Shown here piece after piece: positions 34,539 through 44,958 of a stretch of 64,000 nucleotides of DNA (position 1 is the stretch's first letter; every line of letters begins with the position of its first letter). Location of the stretch: contig CP136064.1 in the NCBI GenBank assembly GCA_032622095.1, positions 179,710,011-179,774,010 of the forward strand, written 5' to 3'. The notes beneath the pieces are model-generated. The model was given only the letters and a program-made list of their open reading frames with translations. It had not been told where the DNA came from and did not search any database. Both the position numbers and the translations under genes were made by a program. The stretch comes from Siphonodentalium dalli. Lineage: Eukaryota > Mollusca > Scaphopoda > Gadilida > Siphonodentaliidae.

Positions 34539-34730
34539 CAGTGGCGGGCCAGGATTCCCATTTAGGTGGGGGCAGTGGGAAAAGTTGGAATATTTTGATG
34601 CCCCATGAACGATTTCCGGGCGTTTACATGACATTGGACATGTTTTGGTATGGGCCCATATTGTCTGAAATAGCAAGTAGAGGTTTAATGGGGGCAGTGG
34701 GAATTTTGGGACCCCTTGGCTTCGCCACTG
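34539..34730. mobile_element. Second CAGTGGCGG-ended short element
   Basis: It starts CAGTGGCGGGCCAGGATTCC and ends TTGGCTTCGCCACTG; it is related to 34108-34387. The bases outside the pair (AGTGTACAGTC to the left of the first, GACTGTACACT to the right of this one) are themselves inverted, so both sit at the symmetrical centre of the larger foldback. Confidence 0.55.
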
Positions 34731-35206
34731 GACTGTACACTATTTAGTAAACGATAATATACCCCGATAAAAGAAAATCTTCGGAGAATCGGACCTTCGG
34801 AGTTATGGGCCGTCGGAGAATCGGGCCTTCGGAGTTATAGGTCTTCGGAGAATCGGCCCTTCGGAGTTATAGGTCTTCGGAGTTATAGGTCTTCGGAGAA
34901 TCGGCCCTTCGGAGTTATGGGCTTTCGGAGAATCGGGTCTTCGGAGTTGTGGGCCGTCGGAGAATCGGGTCTTCGGAGTTGTGGGCCTTCGTAGTAATAG
35001 GTCTTCGGAAAACCGGTCTGACACCGTGTCAGGTTTGAAATTTCCAACTCTAGGAAGGCTTGAGGCTAGTCTAGATGCTAGGATTTTGCGATTATGCAAA
35101 AACTTGTGTTTGGTCTGATTCTGATTCTGATTCAAGGGGGGGGGGGGTGCAGTTGGAATTTCCTAAGGTGGACACCCCCAACGGAAACCCTCTAGCCACG
35201 TCCCTG

Positions 35207-36446
35207 TGTGTGAGTGTCGTCTGGTCTTGGCTTCAAGACCCGAATTAAGGAAAACTTAACATCCGAGTCGAACAGAATGTTTGCAATTGTTTGTGCGGTA
35301 AAGTCTCCTGGAATGTTCTCCATGTATAGTCGTGTTGAGTCTATTGGGCGCTGGTTACGATTTTTGTAAACGTCTTCACCATTTTGTTCACTGCGACGAC
35401 TGTCAAAATCATTGTGCTCGCGTTTGTATCCATTCCCCGAATGTCCGTCGGTATTACGATATTTAGAGTTATCGTCGGTATTACGATATTTAGAGTTATC
35501 GCTCAGTGGTGTAACTGCGTTCATTATCTCTTGCAGATATGTCACTGCACAAGTCCCCTCGCTGGGATTGAGCATTGGCAGAATACTCTCAATTTTTGTT
35601 TCGGAACTCTTCGCGTATCTCATCCAAGAGGTGATAGATCTCTGCATGTGCTTCGTCGTCTTGCTGTGGTGGATGTGCACTATCGTTATGAGGTGATTCA
35701 TCGGGATTGCACATAGCCTCTAAATTTCATCGCGTAGACCGTCTAAATTGCTGCACACATCATGACCAAAGTCGATTATAGTTTGCTTTAGTTTGTCGAA
35801 TTGTTGCGTATCCTTGGAGTCTGATTTGTTAAGAAAGTTTCTGGAAATTGTCCTTAAGGGTACCGATGGAGCCAGAATTTCGGTTAACTGCTTTGACAAC
35901 ACCCTGCGCTCTGTCAACCATTTCAGCGATATCAGACTCAAGAAATTTTATTTTCGCACGAAGACTGGACACGCCATCACATTTCTCATCTATATGACCT
36001 ATATACCTTTGGAGTTTCAGATCAGTGTCATCCATTTTCTTCGAATTGTCAGTCGCTATCTCATTTGTTTCAAGAACAGTACGCTTCATTTCGGCAAGTT
36101 CACTGACTATATCTATATGTTTGCATTTATCTCTATCGTCAAGTCTGCTCTCAATGCCAGATAGTCGAGCGCCCAGTTGCATCACTGAGTCCTCTATGGG
36201 AGATAGTTTTAGAAGAATCATCTCAGTAACATCTTGATTTTGTTTAAAGATTGATAAAATGTCGGAGCGAAAGTCACTATCACTGATGCAGTTTGTGCAT
36301 TTTTGGCCAGTGCTACAAGAAGAACGATCACGAGTACTAGCCACCGCGTTTCGATTTTGGGATAGCGAGGTGTTTTTACTCAAGCTAATCATCTCAGTTA
36401 TATGTGTGGAATCATCGACAAGGAACACAAGAAAACTAAGATGCAT
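35207..36446 (-). pseudogene. LINE ORF1: coiled coil and RRM-like motif
   Basis: From ATG 36446 a frame runs about 205 codons with a short C-x2-C (K-C-T-N-C) and then a long heptad-rich coiled coil (E-M-I-L-L-K-L-S-P-I-E-D...), typical of LINE ORF1 trimers. A frameshift near 35830-35860 moves to a short block, and another near 35710 to a hydrophilic block ending with S-T-R-L-Y-M-E-N-I-P-G-D-F, an RNP2-like RRM strand, and V-K-F-S-L-I-R-V-L-K-P-R. A direct duplication D-N-S-K-Y-R-N-T-D (x2, 35442-35500) is visible. ORF1 proteins bind LINE RNA and chaperone nucleic acids. The foldback cuts it at 35207. Confidence 0.78.
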
Positions 36447-36589
36447 GCATCAGGTCGGCCGTGAACTATCTACCATAGAATTGTTGTAGCTATCGATTAT
36501 ACATTTTGGAACACCTGTCTGTATGTATGTGTGTATGCATGAATGCATGTGTGTATGTGTTATAGACTCTAACACTGCTCGACTGATCC

Positions 36590-37110
36590 GACTCGGATTT
36601 GGTATTTAACGTGTCAACTTGACCTCGCTCATAGGCATGTTTCTGGACCTTGACCGATCCGACTAAAAATTTGTGTGTAGGACTACTTCGATCCCGGGAG
36701 CAATATTGACGGGTCCAATTTCACGTGGGACCATGTTCTCGAACGTGCTGATGTAGGCATGTTTCTGGACTATTTGGACGGGTCAAATCTTGATCCCGAC
36801 CTGACTTTGACATTCAAAAAGATCAATTCAAGGTCAAATCTGGTAAAACGAAGTATTTCAACGAAATATAATACCTACTGTTACTTTTGTCCCAGGAGTG
36901 TTTCGGGTGGGTCAAATTATGACCCTGACCTGATCTTGACATTCAAAATTGTCAATTCAAGGTCAAATCGGGTAAAGCCGGGCGGATTTCGACGGGTACT
37001 TTTGTCGTGACTTTTGTCCGGGGAGTGTTTTGGGCGGGTCAAATCGTGACCCGACATGACGTTCACCTTTAAAATGGTCAATTCAAGGTTAAATCGCGCA
37101 ATTCTCCGAA
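36590..37110 (+). repeat. Three tandem modules of about 128 bp
   Basis: Units at 36780, 36909 and 37036 each start GGGTCAAAT(C/T) and contain TTGACATTCAAAA and GTCAATTCAAGGT(C/T)AAATC; the preceding part shares TTTTGTCC(C/G)(A/G)GGAGTGTTT. A weaker half-unit with GGCATGTTTCTGGAC occurs twice (36635, 36755). No microsatellite is attached, and the open frames are by-products of the modularity. Confidence 0.7.
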
Positions 37111-37339
37111 AATCAGAGGGGAACATCCCGGACGAAGTAGGGTCCACCAGCTACTATTATATATTTCTAGATTTAGTTACAAACTAAATACCTGTATATT
37201 GTACAAAGAAATGTTTGACAAATATATCTGTATCAATATTACCATACGGGTCATTAAAATAGATACGACGAAACAAATTTTGAAGGGTGCATGGTATCAG
37301 GTAAATTTTTATATTTCAAATGATGACAGGAATGCGGAA

Positions 37340-38700
37340 AGTTGAAGTACCTACGTAATACTGGCTATCCGAATGAAGAGATATACATGTATATAAAAAC
37401 CAAAATAGAAGATGACTGCTGGCGACAATGTTTTCCAAAAAAATTCAAAGCATTCGATAGCTCCCATCTAGTTGTCAGCCCGAAGATCAATATAAAGTGT
37501 GGTGACTATCAGATGAGGGATATGACTGTACAGTTGCTAAACAATTCAGTCACGCAAAAGAGGATCAAACAGTAAGATACCAAATTGCTGCCTGTGGTAA
37601 TGTTTTTTAACGAAATTCGGGAAAATTAGATTACTCTCCCCCTGGTTATCCAGAAGATCATTGTGGAATCTGGTGACGATCGGACAAGGGGTGTCGTCTG
37701 TAGGATCAACCAAATTATTTAGCCATAAAAATAGTAAAATTCAAGATCACCACTGGCAGTGATGTCTTCACAAGGACAGCTTGAGAACAAAACATGGCTC
37801 ACATCTAGCGGTGACCCAAACTATCCACATGAGAAAAAGTTCTCCAATAAAAGCTGGCTGCAGGGTGCGCCAATTGATTCAAATTCGAAATTTAACAGGG
37901 TGTACTGCTTGTGGCCATGTTTTCCCCGCAAATTTGATAGACTGATGGACAAAACCACTGAATCCGTTGAATCAATATACATGTATACATGGATTAATGT
38001 ATATGCATTGTTATACACAGTACTGGTATATAAAGGTACTGAAAATAACAATATTACTAGTATACACAAAATAAACCATATATCATGGCTATGGGTTCTA
38101 ATATCCGAATATGACAGCTGATAACTTGGTGTGAATTGAAGAGTGGTGGTGTCTCACGCATATCTAACCCTCCATGTTAGAAACATGCCATTAAATGTCA
38201 TAAGTATAATCTAGCTTGAGGACAGAAGTTATCCATAAAAACCCCCCTTAATTCAACCAGGTCCTCGCGCGATGTATGGTCGACCACATGATGATCTAGG
38301 GGGGATTAGAATTGTTGTATAAAAACAGCACTGCATGTAAATATAAAATAAAATAGTGCTACATCTTATTACAGATTATTGCCATATATAATCAGTGACT
38401 ATACAGACAGTCTGACAAAATAAAGTTTCAGTGACACTCTATCCGAAGAGGGGAATAATTCCATCTGTTACAGTCAATGGAGCAATTATGAATCTGGAAA
38501 GGTGAAATTTCTAAGTAATACTAGATATCGACATGACGCGATAACATATAACGTAAATGCAATATGGCCGCTGGCGACCATTTTTTCCTATAAAATTAAA
38601 ATAATATTTGATAGCTCTCATCTGATAGATCAATATCAAGATAAATATTAAGTTTAGTGATGATCGGATGAGTGAAGTGGACTGTGCTAAACGGTTTAGT
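37340..38700 (+). repeat. Diverged modules related to repeat D
   Basis: Blocks of the type GATGACTGCTGGCGACAATG / ATATGGCCGCTGGCGACCAT, then TTCCAAAAAAATTC, GATAGCTC(C/T)CATCT and GGTGA(C/T)(T/G)ATC(A/G)GA, recur about every 190-200 bp (37410, 37590, 37755, 37900, 38570). They share the theme of repeat D (24335, 24495). They are too diverged for firm unit borders. No gene. Confidence 0.5.
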
Positions 38701-38704
38701 AATG

Positions 38705-39005
38705 CTTAAAAAGATTTTTACCTTAATATTTTTATGTTCACTTTATAAACTTCACTGAGTCATCTTTGTCATGTATTGAGTTTGATATCTGTTGTTAACA
38801 GTTTATAAATCATGTATGTCTCATGTTTGTTATTTTAATTTATGTGTTTATTATCATTAAATAAAGTTGAATTCCTTAAAAAGATTCTTACCTCAATGTT
38901 TTTATGTTCACTTTATAAACTCCACTGAGTCATCTTTGTCATGTATTGAATTTGATATCTTTTGTTAACAGTTCATAAATTATGTATGTCTCGTGTTCGT
39001 TATTA
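38705..39005 (+). repeat. 170-bp tandem duplication with AATAAA
   Basis: Two units begin CTTAAAAAGATT (38705 and 38875) and share about 130 bases with few differences (TTTTTATGTTCACTTTATAA, GAGTCATCTTTGTCATGTAT). The first unit ends TTAAATAAAGTTGAATTCC, which looks like the polyadenylation-signal end of a LINE or retroposed transcript. From 39006 to 39670 nothing else was recognised. Confidence 0.75.
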
Positions 39006-39674
39006 TATTATATACACTTTATAGTGTGTTTCAGAACGAAAACAAAATGAATAAAATCAACAAATTTGTAAATTTAAAAACAATTCAAACGTTGTTGTAT
39101 TCCATGTCCCAGCCCGGACATATACACCAAATTTCAATAATATTCATTGAGAAACAACGGACCAAACGCCATATAACACCCCGTATGCATCTTTTATTCC
39201 GAGTTGGCCTTTTATTCCGAGTTGGCACGCGCCGATTGGGCGAGTTAGCCCATGGGGCGAGTACGCCGATTCCGACACCTTTTCTATTTGCAGCAGGTTA
39301 AGTTTACGCGTAATTTAATTTACAAAGTTCCCCAATTGGTATCGTAAATAGAGCGACCTTATTTGACAGAGAATGCCTCTGTTATTGATTATAAAGTTGC
39401 TATACATTAAAAACGACAATTCACATGCTCGTTCAAGCGCAGTAGTCTATTTTCCCCATGTTAAAGGACATCCACAAATACTAAATAACGCTAACTTACT
39501 GCCGAATGTTTTACACGACAACTGTTAACATATTTGGGCTGAATTCATCTGACGCGGTATTATTCCTCAAAATAAACAACAAAACCATCGTTACTTGGAA
39601 ATGTAGTTTGGGCTAACATTTACATAAATCCTCCATATCATTATTCCGACACACACGTCAGATGAAAAACTCAC

Positions 39675-40237
39675 ATGAAGTAACCGGCCAAATTGGCCGA
39701 AATGAGTAATGTATATATGTCATCTGCCAGTTTATCGTGGGAAGACGTTCCACCTACTTTGGAACTTGTATCACGACGTTTCTTGAGAATAACTGATTTT
39801 TCAAATTTGAATGATTTATCTGTTTTAACTTCGGAGACGATAACATCCCGTATTTTCACAAGTGCAGACTCGTCTGGAATCTCGTCATTTGTAGCAGAAA
39901 GTTTGATAGCTTTAACGATGACGTCTTTTGTGTCTGAATTCAGAAAGTTTAAGATTGAGGTAACAACCATTGATGATACAATTGGGGGCTCATCAATATC
40001 TGTGTTGACGGACTAAGAAATAGCCCTCATACGCATAAGGGCGGAATGGAGGTTTGACGATCCTGTATCATGTGGGTTCCATGGTTGTTGGTATGAGGTT
40101 AGGCTTTGGTCAATCTGATTAACAGCTACAATGTTGCTAGAGCCAACGAGTTCAGTAAATGTTTCTCCAGTCAAAGGGTCAGTGATAATTTTATCCATAA
40201 TACCACCGTTATCTTCGGAAAACGCCGTTGAGATCAT
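39675..40237 (-). pseudogene. Unrecognised 187-codon frame with one stop
   Basis: The minus-strand ATG at 40237 opens a frame that runs to 39671 with a single interruption, TAG at 40015-40013. The product is hydrophilic, without Cys pattern or membrane segment: T-D-P-L-T-G-E-T-F-T-E-L-V-G, then after the stop I-D-E-P-P-I-V-S-S-M-V-V-T-S-I-L-N-F-L, a K/E/D-rich part with V-I-L-K-K-R-R-D-T-S-S-K, and L-L-I-S-A-N-L-A-G-Y-F. A consensus splice donor (CAT|GTGAGT) sits exactly at the 3' end (39675), giving an exon in phase 2. Its ATG lies about 15-20 bases from the edge of repeat D. I do not recognise the family; it could be a host first exon or an ORF from an unlisted element. Confidence 0.45.
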
Positions 40238-40252
40238 TACATGTATAAAATA

Positions 40253-41531
40253 AAATAAAACAAATAAAAAAATATTTTTAACATCTCAAATGCTTTCTCT
40301 TAATTGTGCTTATTGTTTGAATTCTATATTCAATGACGATGATGATATGTGGAAATCGAGAACTTTCGCAAGGTAGACGGATCCAGAGAAATCCAGAGAA
40401 ATAAAAAATACAATGGAAGATGATTTCAGGGTTCCACTGCAGCCCTCCATGTAGTTAAAACAGCAACATGGAAATCTAACATCATGTTCGCCTTTTTTTG
40501 TTTGTTAAAAATGCTGAAGACCAAATATGACACATTAACTAGACCTATAAATACCAAATAATATCATTCTGTTGAATAACTAACGAAATAATTTTGGTGT
40601 CACTCCAAATGTAACTTAAACTATGTTCATTATAAACATTTCACCAATAAATGTGGGCCACATGGTATTCCAAGAAATCTGCTGACGGTCATATTTTTCA
40701 ACGAAACTCGTAAAAAAAAGTTTGGTGACGATCCTATGAAAGGTGTGGTCTGTAGGGTGTGCCAAAGGATTTAGTATGCAAAGAGTAAAACCCAAATGGC
40801 TGCCGGCGACCTTGTTTTTCAACGAAATTCGGGGAAAATGTATAGCTCCCACCTAGAGCTGATCCTTAACATGCCTATGAAGTTTAAAACTATTTTCCCG
40901 ATATATACGGTCTGCATGGTGTGCCAATGGATTCAAATTTGATATCCACGATGGCTGCTGGCGGTCACGTCTTTTAACAAATTTCTGGTAAAAATGGATG
41001 GCTCCCATCTGGAGGTTTTTCTCTCCTGGGAACCGTAATAACTTACTTATTTGAGTATTGTTCTAGACATTAGTATGCATGTATACATTCTTTATATGTA
41101 CATAATATGTACATTATCATACGGTATAATAATCTTACAGCATTTATTCATACATGCACCATTTCAATAACACTACTATCTGTTGTTCCTTCTTTCATAT
41201 TTCAAAAGGGGAAAAATGCAGACAACGGGAAAACGTTTTCTCGACCTATATTTAACCCAAACACACACCCGGGCCTGTGTAAGGATTTGTTTTGCCAACA
41301 GACAGATGATTTTATTCCTCCATTATTGGAGGTGAGGTATATACAAACAATCTACAATGTTAGGTATAGGTGGTACAGAAGATAATTATATATTATTGAT
41401 AACAAAATAATAAATGTGACATCATATAATATACATATGGGTTATATCATAGTAATAAGCTGTATATATCCCTGTGAAATCACGTAAATGAGTAAACGGA
41501 ATTTAGTGACATGGGAAAACGGGAAGATGTG
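40253..41531. repeat. 1.3-kb dispersed repeat D, copy 2
   Basis: This matches 23632-25073 in the same orientation, starting at an A-rich AATATTTTTAACATCTCAAA block and ending at TGGGAAAACGGGAAGATGTG. It lacks the roughly 170 bases found only in copy 1 and has a small duplication ATCCAGAGAAATCCAGAGAA. Its right edge lies against a minus-strand LINE C-terminus, and copy 1 is likewise followed by one about 280 bases on. Confidence 0.9.
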
Positions 41532-42046
41532 TATATAGAGATCCAACTATTCACTCCAGTACCGTATCGACGGGAGATGAAAGTTTTCCAGAGAATACTC
41601 AACTCGTGCATAATAACCATAATTCGCAGATAAATCGAATGCAGGATCTGAAGAATTGTTCTTCGTTGCAAACTAGGTTAACCGCAGTTCTTATGCATCC
41701 ACCAAAAACTGTACGCAAGAAACGTTTCGTCATTCAATCTTTTCAAAATATTGAACATATCAATTCCATAGTAGTCAATGGCAAAGTACCAGAATGAGTT
41801 ACGTCATTCCTGGGCGAAGATGGAACAACAGTCTTTGCACATGTGCAACACTAGATTGGTGTATGTTTCGGAGCAGTGGGAGCACGTTGTTTGGTTATCG
41901 TATGTGGTTTTGTTCAATATTTGTGCCAAACGTAGGCACATTGAGAGATAAGGCTTTTCATGGCCGGGGGCCGTATTCTCCTTATCCCGAGTAACAGAGA
42001 CTAACAAAACCACGGAAATCGTCAAAACTAAAATGTCGCACATCAC
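41532..42046 (-). pseudogene. LINE ORF2 C-terminal fragment with CCHC
   Basis: The frame reads L-R-L-A-Q-I-L-N-K, then C-S-H-C-S-E-T-Y-T-N-L-V-L-H-M-C-K-D-C (C-x2-C-x8-H-x2-C/x5-C). A TGA near 41804 is followed in the same frame by R-N-S-F-W-Y-F, a TAA near 41673 and further helical residues. The order of motifs parallels the C-terminus at 25352-25759 but the sequence is clearly diverged. The fragment ends at repeat D; the RT part is absent. Confidence 0.65.
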
Positions 42047-42909
42047 AGATTTCGACTTTTTCCTTCTAAAATGTCGTATTTATAACACCATAAAATCATG
42101 TTTACTCATCAATTAGGAGATATATGAATATAAAAGTTTACTCATCAACTAGGGGATATATGAAGATAAAAGTTTATCTATTATAAAACTGTGATATAAA
42201 GTATTACTGTGCAAAATTATTAGCAGATTCCAATTCTATAGATCCAGGGATAGATAGCTTTTTTGTGTGTCGCCTGTACAATTTGATTTTCCTGAAGTAC
42301 GCATACGACCTGTATACGACACACCGACGATATTCGCCGGACACAATACAAACCGGTCACAGGTCATGTCAATCTATATATGTGCATACATGAGCCGTCA
42401 ACATAAAGGAATCGACATAGTGTGTTGCACAACAGAAACACTTGGCCTTCATTGCACCCACACTAAGTGGCCACGGAGTGTCCATGTTGATAAAGTATAC
42501 AACGATGAATATCAATTCTGTCACAAATGACCTAAAAACTATATATACAAATAGGTGAATTTCATTCAAAAACAAGAGTGCATGTACATACCCCCTGGTG
42601 ATACAAATTTGTTAATTCGGTCAATATTGGTCAAGCACTATTTACAGAACGATTATACCTATTGTGAATTTCTGCTAATGATCGGTATTGTATCTTGATA
42701 CAGTTTTCTTCGTGTAAAATCGTGACTATATAGCCATTGAAACTGTCACTTGATGTCGAAGTTAAAAAATTATTGCCCAATTAGTGTGAAAATCTTTCAA
42801 ATTTGAGCATAATGTGTACTGAAGTAATTCAGAAAAGGAAGGATTATATACTGTGATATCAGGTATGGCTACTATATACTCAATTTGCAGACAACGCTAA
42901 ATTATCACG

Positions 42910-43393
42910 AACGTGCGACAGGTTGGGGTCTTTTGGGGGGGGGGGGGGGGGTCACCGGGGTGGTGCATTATATGACTCCATTTGAAAAGGGCCCAGTTTG
43001 ATTTTGAAGCCAAACCAAGCTACTGCATGACCCTATAAGCCATATACATGATTTTCAATCCTTTAAATTGTTGTATGGGTCATATGTGATAACTTATTTG
43101 ATTTAAGAGGCTTGAGTGAAAAACAATTTTTAGACGAGCAAAAACTTTCGCAGCTGATGGATCAACCACACCCCAGGCCAACGTGTCTTTAAAAAAGTGT
43201 ACCCCCATGCTGCATCAGTTGTAAAGTTCCAACCTTATCGGGGCGTCGGGTTATATATTTCCAACCGTTGAAACCTTGAGATACACAAGAGGTGCAAATG
43301 TAATTTGCCGAATTTGGAGTTTGGTCTTGATCAATGGAGTGCATAGTTCGAAATTTCAAGGTCTTAACCGGAAAATCTCTAGCCGCGTCCCTT
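42910..43393. mobile_element. Short relative of the GACGTGGC foldback
   Basis: The left part ACGTGCGACAGGTTGGGGTC, with a long G run (42938-42955), and the right end ATCTCTAGCCGCGTCCC mirror the ends of 33318-35206 (read from the right: GGGACGCGGCTAGAGAT). Internal TTCCAACCGTTGAAA and AAGTTCCAACC blocks match the palindromic GTTGGAAATT theme. The ends are decayed and no target duplication is visible. Confidence 0.5.
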
Positions 43394-43855
43394 TATATTA
43401 TTCAGTGGCGCTCACATGATTCATTCCCACATATTTTATCACAACAATTTCATTATAAAACTATTATAGTCATTGGAAAGCTAGAGCGATCAACTACATG
43501 TAGTGCAGTCAATGTTCTTCTTCTGAAAATGAAGTCTGGTTGCATTAGGCCTTTCACAGCTACTGCTGATCTTCAGGTTACACAATGTATAATATCATAA
43601 TGTATAATGAATATTAACGTCACTTTCGAATTTTGGTTTCATTGTGACGTCACTTCCCTGGATATTTATTCCAGTGATGGTTTTAAGTTTTTTTCTGAAT
43701 TTAGTTTCGGACGAAGTTTTTTTATCAACATTGTTTCCGTCCGAATTCTTTTCAATGGGCCCATTGATAGCATTTTGTATAATGGAAATACTGTGAATGA
43801 GCAACCGCCACAAATTTCCAGATGTTCGCTGAGATCAATTTGTTAATATTCATTA

Positions 43856-44405
43856 TTACGCCACCTAGTGTGGTGTTACTTGCATTTGGTTTTTTTATAT
43901 CGCATGGAGTACAGGGCGAATGTATTCTTGGAGATTGTTTGTACCTTACTCAATCGTACCGATATAATCACGTAGATGCCGAAATTGTAAAGTTAACGCC
44001 AGCGGTGTATAATACGTTTATGAAAATATGATAAATCCTATCGATAGAGTCAGGACAGGCTCAAATTGTAAACTTAAAGTCACCGGTGTAATAATATGTT
44101 GTTGAAAATATAAATAATCTGATAGCCTGAAAATATTGTATAACCTATTGGGAGCCCATAATAAATGGGAATAACCTATTGGGAGCCCCTGCTGTATTTT
44201 ATGGAGATTGTTTGTACCTTACTGAATCGTACCGATATAATCACGTAGATGCCGAAGTTGTAAAGTTAACGCCACTGGTGTATAATATGTTTATGATAAA
44301 TCGTATCGATAGAGTGAGGACAGGCTCAAATTGTAAACTTAAAGTCGAAAATATAAATAATCTGATAGCCTGAAAACATTGTATAACCTGTTGGGAGCCC
44401 CTGGT
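43856..44405 (+). repeat. 273-bp-step duplication with conserved reading frame
   Basis: The block GGAGATTGTTTGTACCTTAC occurs at 43930 and 44203 and the match runs through AATCGTACCGATATAATCAC, CAGGCTCAAATTGTAAACTT and ATAATCTGATAGCCTGAAAA. In both copies the plus frame reads G-D-C-L-Y-L-T-(Q/E)-S-Y-R-Y-N-H-V-D-A-E-(I/V)-V-K-L-T-P. The preceding CGCCACCTAGTGTGGTGT block also recurs near 46153. I recognise no protein. Confidence 0.7.
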
Positions 44406-44816
44406 GTAGTGAACTGAATTATGGGTAATTTTAATTGGAGTGCGCATGTCTGTTTTTTTTGTAGTAACGGCCATCTTTTATTTTCTGCATGCGCAGTCTA
44501 TATGCGTTCTTTTGGGGAAATTCGCTATTTTGGTTAAGTGAAACAATGGTATGAGTTCAATGTTTGTTTGTATATAAGAAAGTATATTGAATTTTGGAGG
44601 CCGACAATTGTATCTATTTGAAGATTAAAAGTTGCTTGTGTGTATTTAGCTGTGCATGGTTCGTTAATTAGGCCAGCCTATTGTCATATTAGAACGTCTC
44701 CAATAACATACAACCTCTCTGCAGTTAACATTGTGAATTTGGCAACAGTCCAAGCAGGCCCTCTAATGGAGCACTGTGAATTTGGCAACAGTCCAAGACA
44801 CGTGGGGTATATATAG

Positions 44817-44958
44817 AATACACACGTAGTGTTTCTGAATACCAAATTTACACCACGAGTGGGATTGATGGTTTACCACACGAGCTTTAGCGAGTGTGGT
44901 AAATCATCAATCCCACGAGTGGTGTAAATTTGGTATTCAGAAACACTACGTGTGTATT
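44817..44958. repeat. Near-perfect hairpin, 65-bp arms
   Basis: Arms 44817-44881 and 44894-44958 are reverse complements with three mismatches, around a 12-base loop GAGCTTTAGCGA. The arm starts AATACACACGTAGTGTTTCT and includes CCAAATTTACACCAC. Such an element could extrude as a cruciform or be transcribed into a long hairpin RNA. No coding signal. From 44960 to 46490 only short scraps of other repeats are seen (GTTGGAAATTTCATAC at 45871 and 46037; AATAAAGAGCATTTATTACG at 46135). Confidence 0.9.

Larger units (their letters stand above)
33318..35206. mobile_element. 1.9-kb hAT-like foldback element
   Basis: The ends CAGAGACGTGGCGACAGG (33318) and, read from the other side, CAGGGACGTGGCTAGAGG (ending 35206) form the TIR, continuing into a G-rich GTTGGGG(G)TGTC block. 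Eight-base flanks TGTGCGAT and TGTGTGAG agree at six positions. CAG tips and an 8-bp duplication fit the hAT superfamily. Inside come repeated GTTGGAAATTTTCCAAC palindromes, then a tandem array of CCGAAGGTCCGATTCT and CCGAAG(A/G)CCCATAACT units (33838-34075) mirrored in inverse orientation at 34780-35015, and a core with two short CAGTGGCGG elements. No transposase is seen. It interrupts LINE ORF1. Confidence 0.85.
25352..36446 (-). mobile_element. Second LINE (ORF1+ORF2) split by three insertions
   Basis: Reading right to left: ORF1 (36446-35207 and 33309-33156) and ORF2 (33017-32930, 31808-31486, 28142-25352). The frame or domain order rejoins after removal of three insertions: 33318-35206 (hAT-like foldback), 31811-32927 (TA-flanked MITE) and about 28143-31485 (modular repeat). 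The remaining LINE is about 4.7 kb. Further stops and frameshifts exist in the RT part. ORF1 has a coiled coil and an RRM-like motif. ORF2 has AP-endonuclease, RT and a C-terminal C-x2-C-x8-H-x4-C knuckle. The clade is not certain. The copy is non-functional. Confidence 0.88.
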
